Source: Neoceratodus forsteri (Eukaryota; Chordata; Ceratodontiformes; Ceratodontidae). Taken from it: DNA of 64,000 nucleotides. The notes beneath the pieces were generated by a model. The model ran no database searches. It was not told where the DNA came from and worked only from the letters and a program-made list of their open reading frames with translations. Both the position numbers and the translations under genes were made by a program. This document shows, piece by piece, positions 23,480 to 34,976 of this stretch (positions are counted from its first letter, which is position 1; each line of letters opens with the position of its first letter). Where the stretch lies: NCBI GenBank assembly GCA_016271365.2, contig CM057456.1, forward strand, positions 889,820,001 through 889,884,000, given 5' to 3'.

Positions 23480-24120
23480 AGCGCCCCTTATAGAACTCTT
23501 GCTTTGGAAATCAGATGACCATATCCATGAGAGCCACTACACTGTACATTGAGAGTTGGCTCACATTTTGCATAAAAACATAGCATGGTGAACATGGTGT
23601 GTGGTAAAGAAAACACAATTGCACATACCACAATAATGCAAAGCATCATGGGAAACATATGCAAATCCCCATGAGAGAATTTGGACTGGCTCAACTTTAA
23701 GCAGACTTGCATGGTGCTGGAGGACCTCACAGTGCAATCAGCAAAGGTTAAGAACAGCAGACCCATACATGTGTTTCATCCTCATTTGGACTCATCAGTG
23801 TGCCTTATCTGTGTCTTAGCCCAGGGAGAGAGAGAGAGCTAGCCACCCCTTAAGGGGGATGTTATTTGCTTGGGCCATGGGGAGTCAAAGCAGAGAAGGA
23901 AAAGAACTACAAAAGAACCCCAGATCAAATGCTCTGTGGGATGGGTTACCCTGGAGGATATTGGCCTTATAGCCAAATTTTAAAGAAAACACAATTGCAC
24001 ATACCCCAATAATGCAAAGCATCATGGGAAACATATACAAATCCCCGTGAAAGAATTTGGACTGGCTCAACTTTAAGCAGACAACATGTGTTCCTCTAAG
24101 TCTGCCCATCTCAGGAGTCA
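23480..24120 (-). mobile_element. Hammerhead-bearing tandem repeat (retrozyme-like), locus 1
   Basis: A ~100-bp segment at 23,606-23,704 ('gcatcatgggaaacatatgc') recurs directly at 23,983-24,081, so the unit is 377 bp. Between the two lies a hammerhead ribozyme motif on the minus strand. Remnants after the second copy (about 24,083-24,115) keep 'acatgtgtt' and a 'ctcag' at the right spacing, so a second, decayed ribozyme may follow. The same family, in a less regular form, lies at 42.64-44.06 kb. There is no ORF. Small repeats with one hammerhead per unit are known as satellites (newt, schistosome, cave cricket) and as animal retrozymes; membership here is inferred. Confidence 0.7.
23760..23804 (-). 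ncRNA. Hammerhead ribozyme motif, type I
   Basis: Read on the minus strand: stem I strand GGCACA, core CUGAUGA, stem II GUCC with loop AAAUGA and GGAU, core GAA, an 8-nt hairpin ACACAUGU (stem III), cleavage base A (NUH = GUA), then UGGGUC, which closes stem I. Stem I pairs at five of six positions (A-U, C-G, A/G mismatch, C-G, G-U, G-C). Stem II has three Watson-Crick pairs and one G-U. Every invariant core base is present. Stem III is very short, as in newt satellite 2 and other animal hammerheads, which often work better as dimers. Predicted cleavage is after the base complementary to 23,766. Activity is not shown. Confidence 0.75.
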
Positions 24121-26183
24121 GAGAAATGTAATTTCCGCACTTGGCATATGCAATGTCACCCATCAGGATGTTGCATGATGTTAACACAATGCTGCACAGT
24201 AAATTCCCCAGCCTCGATTATTTAGTGCTGATTCCCTCTTAGTGTGCCCTGTATGTGACATAACATAGTATCAGAAACTATCCTGGTGAGTGATGTATTT
24301 GTTTTATAAACTGAATAGGGCTGTAACATTCTTCCAGTCAAGGTATTTTTATACTAAGGACCCTCAGGATTTAGTCACTGAGTTTCAGAGTTTTACATTT
24401 TTGTACTTATTTAGAAAAACACTTAGGCTGCTTCAACAAAATAGTGCTAATACTACTATTACTTTAGTGCAGCCCAGTTAAACATGTGGCCTTATTGAAC
24501 AACATATTTAACTCCTTTATCTGTTTTGTTCTTTTAACTTTCATAAATGGAAGTAGACATATTGAAGCAGTAGTATTAGTCTGCAACTTATCTCATCCTA
24601 TTGTTTTTCAGCAATAATGCATTTCTGTCATCCTTACATTTGTCATCAGTGGAGCTTCTAATTCCCTCTGACAGTTTTAGAACTGCTTTTTTACTACTTT
24701 TATAACTAATGACTCAACCCAATAAATATGGACACCACCAGCAATTTTTTTTAAAATTTCTACCATTCAGGCTACTTTGTGACTATATAAACTAGATTTT
24801 GTACTGTGGCTTTATTAGGATGATGCAATCCCATTGTACTGTTATGACGCCATCCTCGATTCAGAAGCAAACTCAGGGGCTGGAAAGAGATCAGCATATG
24901 ACAGCATATCCCAGTCTGAGGAGAGCTGGTGGCATAGTCCACTATCACAGTGACCCCCGACAGAAGGCCAAATGAACTTGCTCCTTCCATTAGGAGGCAT
25001 CTACATGTGCACAAGCCTGTCTTTGGAGGTACAGTATGTGCTACTGAGGGGTGGTATGTGTGCTGGGTGGATGGGATGAAAACTGCAGGAAGAAATGGTA
25101 GCAACCAAGGATGTGGTCTCCTCTCAAAATAAGATCAAACTCTCAACCAGAAATATATATTTGGTTTTAATTTTGTTTAGACTCCCCCAGCCACAGGCTA
25201 GGACCTCCTTCAGCTACTTCCAATATGAGCTGTCTCCCCTACTGAGATCATACTGTGGCATGGTATTCAGTCAACACCATGTCAGAAGAATGGCAAAATT
25301 GAAAACCATGCTGACATTATAGTGTGCAAGGTTTCAGAGTTGGTTTATTTATATTAGCTCAGTCTTTGACTGCACCCACTTCTGGTGTCTGCTCCATGCG
25401 ATTTTTAACTGTGCCATTCTTCTGACATGGTTTGACCTAGTCCCCTGCGGCACCACCTGTTCCCCACACCCACTCGTGATATACCTTTGTGCCTCCCCAC
25501 TTACCCACTGGGGCTCAGTATGCTTTTAGCTCCTTTGGCATTTCTTCCCTGCATATAACTGGCCATCTGAGGCAGAGGGGAAGGTGTGGAGATTCTTTCA
25601 GGAGCACAACAGCTTGGCTCCGCTGTAGAAGTGGGCCGCCGGTGGTGCATCATCTGCCCAGTGCAGTGCACACTGTTTTCCCTTGTTCTCCCTTCCCACT
25701 ACCAGGAGCACACAGCGTGGTTGGTTGCTGGCTAGGCCTGATGCAGCTAATCTGCAGGCATGCTCCAATGGTCCGCAGTCTCAGTCACTGTTCTCCCTCA
25801 CCCTGTATCATCCAGGTGGTGGTGGAGTAGCAATATGATATATTCCCCTTCAACAGAGGAGGAGCAAGCCCTGTGGGACACTCAATCCTCCTAACTCTAG
25901 CCAGCTCTTTGATGGACTGGGTTCATTCCCGAACCCAGGTCATCAGCATTATGAGTGCTAGTGCTACTGCTGCACTTGCAGGCTGAGCTCAAACCAGAAA
26001 TATTTTATCTAGTTTTACTATAGATTATGTAGCAGTAGTTTTTTTAAGGTGACACTAATCTGATAAGAGCAATGTTTATATTTAAGCAGGGTATCATCCA
26101 TGATATAATCTTAAACAGGATATACAGACAATAAATTTGATTATACAATGGCAAGAAAGAATCCTGGGCTCTGATTGGTCAGA
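24121..26183. other. No gene seen; weak repeats only
   Basis: Two kilobases with no recognisable coding region. One inverted pair of about 20 bp (CATGTCAGAAGAATGGCA at 25,279 and its complement at 25,413-25,430) may mark a small decayed element. The rest holds nothing I can name. Confidence 0.45.
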
Positions 26184-26239
26184 CTGCCCTAGAGACAGTG
26201 ATGTTATCTGACAATAACATCACTGTATCTAGGGCAGGC
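26184..26239. repeat. Near-perfect hairpin, 24-bp arms
   Basis: The arms read CTGCCCTAGAGACAGTGATG onward and pair with their complement across a 5-nt loop, with two mismatched positions. It is probably the core of a small fold-back element; the flanks do not show clear duplications. Confidence 0.8.
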
Positions 26240-26352
26240 ACAGAAAAGACCACGTTACCACTGTGATGACTTTAAAAATCACTTTCTTCTCAAATCAAGC
26301 AAACCCCAAGTATACCATATAGTAAGCATCAGGACACACACACACATGCACA

Positions 26353-26354
26353 CA

Positions 26355-26382
<28 letters not shown>
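26353..26382. repeat. (CT)n microsatellite
   Basis: About 15 dinucleotide units, preceded by a short (CA)n stretch. Confidence 0.95.
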
Positions 26383-26385
<3 letters not shown>

Positions 26386-26412
26386 CCTCAGTCCATCCAC
26401 AGTCACTTTGAT

Positions 26413-27305
26413 TTAAAGCAGCAGTGCAATGAAAATGGCATAAAATGTGACCCTTTTTTCTTCCTAGTTTTATTTATTTTATTTATTTAGTTTTTGTTGA
26501 CCAGGTAAGTGCACTAGGCAAATCCTGCCTATTTTCAGGCACGACCCGGGGGTGGGGGATATAGATGAATGTATACTGACCTTGAACCAGATTAAGCAGT
26601 TGGTGGTATTTTTAGTGAATGAGGAAAATTTGGCTAGGACACCGGGGAAATTCCCCTACTCTTTTTGATAAGTGCCGTGGGATCTTTAACATCCACCTGA
26701 ACTACCACCAATCCAGGCAGATGGGACCTCGGTTTAACATCTCATCTGAAAGACGGCACCTCAGAAGTGCAGCACCCCTCTCATGCTGCACTACAGTGTC
26801 AGTACTGGGATATTAACCCAAGTGCCAGATGTGGGAACTGAATCCACAGCCCTCTGATCTCCTGGCTTCAGAGGCGAGTGTGCTACCTACTGAGCCACTG
26901 ACACTGACAAAGTTATTCCAGAAAGCTAATTTTCAGCTATGGTTATGAAAAATATTGGAAAATTAATTATTAAAATAATTATTGAAAAATAATTAATGCC
27001 AGATGTCTTCCAGTTTATTTTGGTGGTGAAATTTTCAGTTTCTGTTATCATTTAAGAATGTTATGAAAGTTTCAAGATAATTATTTCTTAAGAAAAAAAG
27101 ATGGCTGCCTAAGTTTTGCATAGAAATTATACTGAACACCTCAGGAGTGTAAAAATCCAGACAAAAATGTAAATGTACAGTACACAGCATGGGAATAGGA
27201 AGCGTCCAGAAGATCCAAATCAACAGTTCTCCCAATATTTTTCATAACCATAGCTGAAAATTAGCTTTCTGGAATAACTTTTTTCATTGCACTGCTGCTT
27301 TATGT
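26413..27305. mobile_element. MITE with ~75-bp inverted ends, split by another repeat
   Basis: The right end (27,233-27,303) is the reverse complement of two separate left segments: 26,413-26,435 (AAAGCAGCAGTGCAATGAAAA) and 26,909-26,960 (AAAGTTATTCCAGAAAGC onward). The pairing is almost perfect. The gap in the left arm, 26,436-26,908, is therefore a later insertion. No transposase is present; the internal 270 bp is AT-rich. Confidence 0.85.
26436..26908. mobile_element. Repeat of unknown class inserted in the MITE arm
   Basis: This 473-bp insert contains a 'gtgccgtgggatctttaac ... gaaagacggcacct' block of a kind I recall from dispersed repeats of several animals, and a motif-rich 3' half ending 'ctgagccactgacactgac'. 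It has no ORF of note. I cannot assign it; a SINE or LINE 3' tail is possible. Its edges are exact because they break a near-perfect inverted repeat. Confidence 0.65.
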
Positions 27306-27453
27306 GGCAGTGTGTTTTGTTTTTTAATGTAACACTGCACCTTCTCTAAACCACCAACTGAACAAGCAGGTCTTCAAAGAGGCAGCGCATGGCTTCTGTT
27401 TCTGCTACCAATCTAGGTCGGTCGTTAGAGAGCAAAGCTTTGTCTGCTGTGTT

Positions 27454-30400
27454 TTAAAGATCATGTGCAACAATTTTTGTATTTTTTAATAAAAACTTTA
27501 AAAGCTGAAATTCGAGTCCTTGGGTCATGATTAGTGTTTCCTGAAGATTTCATGCTGTTTGGTTTTGTGGTTTTCTTTAAATCAGTATTTGTTAACTTGT
27601 TCTACAGTGGCTGAAAACAGTGGAGTTATTTCTATCCTTTCAGTCAAACTTAGAGTGTTATGACATCATTTTGGAGTAGCTTGCTGTTTCAGATTCCCAA
27701 TCAGAGCAGCACTCTGTAGAGTTTATGGTTTGCTGAGCTCTCCAGGTTCTTTACCGACCCAGTCTCTGGTTTGTGTTTAGATAGATCAGCTTAAAATATA
27801 TCATTCTCTTCCTTTACAAAGCTGATCATTTCAGTTCCAATGCTGAATTGAAGTAGTGGAAATCTTTTTCTGTGAAACAGCTTGTCTGTATCACAGCTCT
27901 GTTCTTTCTAATCAAACCTCAATTTTTTTCCAACTATATAACACAGGGCTGTTTAATGAATAGCAAAAAATCTAAATTTTGTTCATTCACAGAAACAGCA
28001 TGTCTTTGATGTAGCCTTCATAAATACAATCATGTAAGAACATTTGTTTTCATGTCAGATTGACAAACAGGTGCTTGTCACACTCTGCTACAGTATTTCA
28101 AGCACGTGTACTGTCAGAACTCACAAATTTAAGCTCTTTGGTGGTTTCTGTGTGAAAATACATCATGTACGTTTACAACTAGAACCACTATGTGGCATCC
28201 TGATGCACTGTGTCTCTGCCCCACAGTTGAGGCAGCTGCAGTCTACTGCCACTTGTTCCCTGCCCCGCAAGCCCCCTGCATTCTGCTCCACATTCGAGGC
28301 TGCTGCACCCCGCTACCCACTGTCTTCTCCCACACAGTCAGGGATTGTGCACCTTTCTGCCTCCATCCCCTGCCTAAAGAATCAGGACTACTGCACACTG
28401 CTGCTCTCTGCCCAAACAATTGGGGTTGCTACACCCTGTTGCCCTATCTCCCCTGCCCTCACAGTTAGGGAAGCTGCACCTGTTGCCCCCTGTTCCTGTC
28501 TCCACAGTCAAGGTTGCTGTGCTGCGCTAGGCCCTAAAGTGCCATGTTCCCTGCCTCCATGGGCAGGGCTGCTGCACCATGTGTACCCCATCTCACAGTC
28601 AGGGCTGCTGTACCCTGATGCCCCATGTGTCCTGCCCCACAGTCAAGGCTTCTGCACCATGTTGTTTTCTATCACCTGTCACCTCAGACAGGGCTTCTGC
28701 ATCCTGCTCCTTTCTACTCAGTTGTGGGTGCTGTGGTCTGCTGTGCCCTAGAGTCCCATGCCTCTGTAGTTAGGACTGCTGCACCATGCTGACACTTGCC
28801 ACAAGATTCAGGGCATTTGTTGCACCCTGTTGCATGCCTCTACAGTTAATGCAGTTGCACCCTGCTGTCCCCCTGCCACCAGAGTCAGATCCTTTGTTAT
28901 ACTCTGCTGACACAGGAACAGGGGGCAACATATTCAGTGTCCCTGACTGTGAGGGTGAGGGTGAGTGAGAGAGAGAGAGAGGGAGTAGCAGGGTGCAGCA
29001 ACCCCAACTGTTTGGGAAGGGTGCAGCACAAGAGTAAGGCATTTGCTACACCCTGTCCCCTGCCTGTGGAGGCAAAGGGCTGTGTGGTGCAGCAGGACAC
29101 AACAGTGGCAGGGGACAAAGGACAACATGATGCAGAAGCCATGACTGTGGGGCAGGACACAGGTGGGCATCAGGATACAGCAGCCCTGACAGTGGTACAG
29201 GGAGTACATTGTGCAGCAGCACAGCCCATTTGGGGCAATGGAAATGTGTAGCAGGGCTCAGATACCCCAAATATGGATGCAGGTGGCATGAGACTCTAGG
29301 GTGTAGAACAGCACAGCAGCCCTGACTGTGGAGACAGGGACAGGGGGCAAAAGGGTGCTGTGGCCCTGACTGTGAGCATGGGGACAAAGGGCAGCAGGGT
29401 GTAGCAGCCCTGAATGTTCAGGCAGGAGATAGTAGTGGCACCAGGATACAGCAGCCCAAACTGGGACAGGGTGCAGCAGCCATGCCTGTCTGAGACAAGG
29501 AATGTGGGCAGCAGGGTATAGCAAAGGATCTGACTCTGGTGGCAGGGGACAGCAGGGTGCAACTGCCTCAACTGTGGAGGCATGCAACAGGGCACAGCAA
29601 ATGCCCTGCATATTCTGGCAAGTGGCAGCATGGTGCAGCAGCCCAAACTGCAGCAACATGGGGAACTAGAGTACAACAGGCCATGGCAACCCTAACTGTG
29701 TAGAAAGGAGCAGGGTACAGCAGCCCTGTCTCTGGTGACAAGGGATAGAGGACAGCATGATGCAGAAGTCTCGACTGTGGTGCAGAACACAGGGAGCATT
29801 AGGGTACAGCAGTCCTGACTATGAGATGGGGTACAGATTGTGCAGCAGCCCTGCCCATTTGAGGCAATGGAAGTGGGTAGTAGGGTGTAGCAAAAGCCCA
29901 CTTCTGGTGGCTAGGGCTGCATATAACAGCAGCCCCAGCTGTGGAGGCAGGGGACCTGGCACACTAGGGCTTAGCACAGCACAGCAGTCCTGACTGTGGA
30001 GACAGGAACAGGGGTCAACAGGTGCAGTTTCCCTAACTGTGAGGGTGCAGGAGAGATGGCAGCAGGGTGCGTCATCCCCAACTGTTTGGGCAGGGGGAGG
30101 CAGGGTGCAGCAGCTCTGATTCTTTAGGCAGGGAATGGAGGCAGTAGGGTGCACAATCCCTGACTGTGTGGGAGAAGACAGTGGGCAACAGGATGTAGCA
30201 GTCTCACATGTGGAGCAGAAGGCAGGGGGCTTGTGGGGCAGGGACAGATGGCAGTAGACTGCAGCTACCTCAACTGTGGGGCAGAGACACAGTGCATCGG
30301 GATGCCACATGGTGTTTCTAGTTGTGCACATACATGATATATTTTCACAGAGAAACCACCAAAGAATTGACATTTGTGAGTTCAGACAAGTGCCTATCAC

Positions 30401-31053
30401 ACTCTGCTACAGTATTTCAAGCACATGTACTGTTTGTCAATCTGACATAAAAAAATGTTCTAACATGAACACATTTATGAAGGCTACATCAAAGACAAAC
30501 TGTTTCTGTGAATGAACAAATTTTGATTTATTTTATATTCACTAAACAGCCCTATGCTATATAGCTAGAAAAAAAAATCAGATTTTTGATTAGAAAGAAC
30601 TGAAAGCTGGGATACAGACAAGTTGATTTCTCACAGAGAAAGATTTGCACTACTTCAATTCAGCATTGAAAGTGAAATGATCAGCTTTTTATCAGAAGAT
30701 AATAATATGTTTTATGTTGATCTATCTAAACACAAACCAGAGACTGGGTTTGTAAGAAACTTGGAGAGCTCAGCAAACCATTAACTCTACAAAGTACTGC
30801 TCTGATTGGGAATCTGAAACAGTAAGCTACTCCAAAATGATGTCATTGCACTCTAAGTTTGACTGAGAAGACAGAAATAACTCCACTGTTTTCAGCCACT
30901 GTAGAGCAAGTTAACAAATGCTGATTTAAAGAAAACCACAAAACCGAACAACATGAAATTTTCAAGAAACACTAATCACGACACAAGGACTTGAATGTCA
31001 GCTTTTCAAGCTTTTATAAAAAATATGTAAAAACTGTTGCACATGATCTTTAA
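27454..31053. mobile_element. 3.6-kb fold-back element with minisatellite interior
   Basis: The left end TTAAAGATCATGTGCAACA (27,454) is mirrored at 31,035-31,053. Arms pair through unique sequence (27,454 to about 28,200 with about 30,300-31,053), then through minisatellite DNA (about 28,200-28,900 with about 29,520-30,300), so each arm is about 1.45 kb. The central loop is about 600 bp. There is no transposase ORF. Long inverted arms filled with internal repeats are the hallmark of Foldback-type elements; whether this is a transposon or a palindromic rearrangement is not settled, as I found no clear target duplication. Confidence 0.75.
28190..30310. repeat. Inverted minisatellite, ~45-bp degenerate unit
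   Basis: The right part is built of units like 'cagcagccctgactgtgg' followed by 'cagggacaggggg', spaced about 30-60 bp. The left part, up to about 28,900, has the same unit on the opposite strand. Within the right part, 29,100-29,250 and 29,740-29,890 are also direct copies of each other (period about 640), a higher-order repeat. The long 'ORFs' here (for example 28,044-28,751) come from the repeat being free of stops and are not genes. Confidence 0.85.
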
Positions 31054-31534
31054 GGTTTTTAAAAATCTTAACTAAAACCATCTATGTACTGAACAAAAGA
31101 GCAGAACTTGAAAAGGACAGAACATGGCAGTTCCTTTCAGTAAACGGTCATGCTTGCTCATTTAGTAATACGTAAACTGCATCAGTGGAGTAAACAGTAT
31201 CTGAAAAGCTGAGCTGTGAAAACCAACATTGCCACACCAAGATAAGTGAAAAACACCAAAGTAAGGAATTTCAAACAGTTACCTGATGGACTGAAACGGC
31301 AGAGAGCAACAGAAGAATGGTAAGGGGGGCTTACACAAACAGAAAGGCAGAAAGAGGACCTAAAACAAAATACAGGGCAAACGTGGCAGCAGTGCACGTG
31401 CCTCACAAAAGGAAAACTACAGACTATTATTTCAATATGTACATCCAACAAAAACTGAAATAAAAAAATGTTAAACTTTTTTTTCACATTTTCATTGTCT
31501 TTTTCAGAAAAGGAGCCATTGAATAATAGCAATA

Positions 31535-31667
31535 CGGCACTTAGGGTGGGTGTTATTGTGTAATAAGGTCACTTCTTGTATGCTGAATGCACTCGGCCTG
31601 CAACCTCATGCTTCAACCACCCAAGGCATAATGTTATAATACAATAACACACACCGTGTCATGCCTA
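31535..31667. mobile_element. Hairpin element, ~60-bp arms
   Basis: The left arm with GGTGGGTGTTATTGTGTAAT pairs with the complement of the right arm ending CACACACCGTGTCATGCCT. The loop is about 13 nt and GC-richer ('tcggcctgcaacc'). A half-copy of the same family (right arm only) occurs at 60,687-60,755. Confidence 0.75.
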
Positions 31668-33595
31668 ATATCTTAATTCATATCATAATAAAAAAATGAA
31701 AACCATCTTCAAGCATAGACACTAAAAACAATATTTCAATCATGGGCAATCATGGCTGCTACTTAAAATCAATTAAAATGTTACTTTATCAGAATCTTTT
31801 CTTTTTCACTTACCAATTATAAACGGGTTTAGTTCTTCCGATCAGTCTCTACTGATTGTGTGTTTTATAGGCATTCATGCATGTTCGTCAACAACTGGCA
31901 ATCTTGTCCATAAATCACGAACAAATCATGGATGGAGCTATCATGGGCAAAGATCAGGGACAGAATAGGACTGGCCATTAATGTTCATGAACAACGTTTT
32001 TGTCATGAAATATGGCAAACCAGAGAGTGGGGTTCACTGCCCAGTGCTGTACAAAGGCTTGTCATTTCACGATCGTCAAAAATGAAATCAACTCCCTATT
32101 ACTCCCCAGTTCCTCTGGAAATGCCCACCCAGCACCACCACCACCTCTACCACCACCAGTCTATTGTACCTTAAAAAAATATTCTGCAGTGTGGGAGTAT
32201 TTTGAAGATGACACCACAAATCCACTGAAAGCATACTACAATCAGGGTAAGTGAACCCACTTCAAATTTTGGGAATCAGTGTTCTGGATCATCTTCCTAA
32301 GTGTCATGTCCACTCCCAATCCCTACTTGAGTCAGATGGTCCAGCAGCAGCACCAATAATCATGTCTGGTTAGGTATAGGAAGTGATAGGATGGGATGGT
32401 TCATTATAGTAATCCAGCCACAATGGGGGGGGGGTGGAGCAGTCCAAGCCAGCTTAAACATTCCTTGGTACCAAGCCAGCACTGTGTCCACAGGGTCCAA
32501 CACCAAAGAAACAGAGCAAAGCCCAGCCTACACACTCCAGTCAGTGCTGAATTTGCTGTAAAAAAAAAGCAAAGTACACTGCCTAGGTCATTACATGCCA
32601 GCACTGACTGTCAAGCTTTCCTCCTGCTTCTTCATGTGCTGATAGTTCCAGAAACATCTTGTCTCAAGTCGTGCTTCTGAAAACAACACATGCTATGATC
32701 ATCCCCCTTCTCTCTTCATCATGAGTCATGTCTTCTTAGCATATAAATAAAGCCAAATTTCAGAATAATAACTATTAATAATACTTACATTAAAATCAAA
32801 ACCATAGTAGTCAACTGAATCTGGAAATAAAACATTCATTCATCATCATCCTCCAACAATCACAAATAACATTTTATTGACATATAAATAAAGACAAATT
32901 GAAGTGTAATAACAACTGATAATAATTACATGAAATTGAAACCATAGACCTTGATTGGTTCTAAAAATAAGATATACTCTTCCTCATCATCCTTCTCCCT
33001 CCCTCAAAAATCAGGTTTTCCTTGTCATGCATCACTACAAAGAGTGACCACTTTCTGCCCTGCACAGCAGATGATACAGTAGGACTGGTATCAATCATCA
33101 TCATTGGAAGCGGTGACACCACTAGTTTATCTGAGTCATCACAGCCAAAGCTGATCAGTAGCAGGATGCAATATTCATTGAAGAAGTGGCAGAAATGTTT
33201 CTGAAAACAACTCGCAAACAGGTTTGAAAGCATTTGATCGGGTATGAAGTTTAGCATGTCAGCACTACAAGATCCTAGGTATAAAGATGGGTTCATTCCC
33301 CATGGATGCATAGAATATATCAAATAGAAACTGCTGCACACACTTACTGTTGAACAGCAAAGACAACTTAAAGAAACTAGTAAGAATGGGAGTACACTGC
33401 CATATATATCTGCTAGATAACTGCTAGCCACTGCAAAAGTCAGAATTATATGTAAAGGCAAACAGCTGTTTTGAAATTGAGCAATCTTCAGCCTTCATGA
33501 GATCCCAATAAGAAAGGGATTCATCCAGAGAGGTAGAGTCCCTGACTGCATCGGACAAAGAGATGTCAGTGGTACTACAAGAATCTGAGAACCTT
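31668..33595. other. No gene seen; contains one tandem duplication
   Basis: A 141-bp direct duplication begins at 32,740 (see separate entry). The ORF on the minus strand at 32,961-33,461 (166 codons) has no recognisable motif and biased, Leu/Ser/Cys-rich composition. I see no splice-site-framed exon or promoter that I could defend. Confidence 0.45.
32740..33018. repeat. 141-bp tandem duplication
   Basis: The copies start with 'catataaataaag' at 32,740 and 32,881. They stay alike to a 'catcatcctccaac / catcatccttctcc' end. Divergence is moderate, so the duplication is not recent. Confidence 0.8.
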
Positions 33596-34279
33596 ATTTA
33601 AAGGGAAATGTCCATGACAAAATGGGGCCCACCTCGCAGTGAGGAAGGTCTCATTTAGCACTATTAGAAAAAAGTATGTTTTTTTACCTCCTTGACATTT
33701 TAATTACTTACTAATTTAGATGGTTGATCCTGCCTCAGTCTCCACCGGCATTTCGTAAATCAACTCCCCAAGTGGGTGCACCCACAACCGCCGCAGCTGT
33801 CCGGAAAAATAATGTATCATGAGGGGAGCAGCCACAGGACTGTCCATTAGGTTACTGTATTCTTGGAGCTTCTAATAGCTCCAGTTTGGACAGTACCTGT
33901 CTCTGTGCTATCTGAAGACCAGGTATAGGCTAGCAGCGCACTGCCTGGCAGTCTGTACCTGGTCTCAGGATAGCATGGAGACAGGTGCCATCCAAACCAG
34001 AGCTATCAGAAGCTCAAGAATACAGTAACCTATTGGCAGATTCGCTGGATGCTCCTGCATGATACGGCCATTTTCAAGACAGCCAAGAGGTAAGCCAGGC
34101 ATGCTACCGGGAGTTGATTTATGAAATGCCAGCGGAGATGAGGCAGGATCAACCAGATAAATTACTAATTAATTAAAATGACAAGGAGGTAAAAAAAATA
34201 TACTTTTTTCAGATAGTGCTAATCATGCCCTTCCTCACAGCGAGGGGTGCCCGTTTTGTCATGAACGTTTCCCTTTAAT
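33596..34279. mobile_element. Fold-back MITE, ~300-bp arms
   Basis: The left end TTAAAGGGAAATGTCCATGA is mirrored at the right (complement reads TTAAAGGGAAACGTTCATGA). Arms pair over about 300 bp each, including 'ttgatcctgcctcagtctcc' with its complement and the 'cctggtctcaggatagc' centre. There is no ORF. A target duplication is not clear, so the superfamily remains open. Confidence 0.85.
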
Positions 34280-34452
34280 TCTAAATGGCATTCACAAGTG
34301 TCTGAGTTTGAGGGAGCTATGAGTGTGACTTAGTGTGCATGAAAATATTATGGGAACATTTTTCTTTTTGTTTCTGTTTTTTTCTGTTTGGTATTGGTGT
34401 TGAAAAGATTACATACTGTAATAATTACTGGGGATCATTTTCTCCCATAATG

Positions 34453-34515
34453 AAACCTAGTTATAATTTCACCATTATAACCCACTGGTTATAATGGTGA
34501 ACATGCACCAGGTTT
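34453..34515. repeat. Small hairpin, 30-bp arms
   Basis: 'TCACCATTATAACC' pairs perfectly with its complement across a 4-nt loop; outer positions down to AAACCT also pair. It may be part of a decayed hairpin element. Confidence 0.75.
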
Positions 34516-34817
34516 CCCTTGCACTGAGCATGCACAACCACTGCTCTTCCACTCCCCAGTGCCGGCTGCTATTCCCCAGGCCTACACAGTTCGCCGCACT
34601 TGAAGTCAGTTGTGGTAAGTTAATTTAAAAAAAAAAAGAAACAAAGAATGGGCTAAAGTATTTTATCTGGGCTGCTTTAAAAAAAAAAAGAAAAAAAAAA
34701 CAAGTAATCTTTTTTCTCAGGAGCCACGGACCTCACTGAAACCTGACAGATCCATGGCTCCATAGGGATATCTTTATATATATCATTGCTGTGGTGAAAA
34801 AATGCTCCCCAGCAATT

Positions 34818-34976
34818 ATTATAAAATAAAGGCATGGTAGGGGGTGTAAAACCCCCAGTGTGGGATGCCTCTATAAACCCCTCAAGCTTCGCTCTTGAGG
34901 TTTATGTGGCATCACACACCTTGGGGGGGGTGTAAAATTCTCATCATAACCCCCTACCCAACCATTATTCTCTACA
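34818..34976. mobile_element. Hairpin MITE of the 'AAACCYCGAGAG' family, copy 1
   Basis: The right arm (complement: GAGAATAATGGTTGGGTAGG ... GGTGTGTGATGCCACATAAA) pairs with a left arm that has a small deletion. The loop is 'cctcaagcttcgctcttgagg', itself a short stem. Related copies are at 52,359-52,504 and 61,461-61,628. Confidence 0.8.

Noticed and set aside
28044..28751. 235-codon ORF and many overlapping frames on both strands
   Set aside because: The frame runs through a minisatellite that lacks stops in several frames; Cys/Leu/Pro/Ser repeats mirror the DNA unit. No domain is present and the inverted copy gives the same kind of frames.
32961..33461. 166-codon minus-strand ORF
   Set aside because: No recognisable domain, no plausible splice or start context, and it overlaps part of a tandem duplication.
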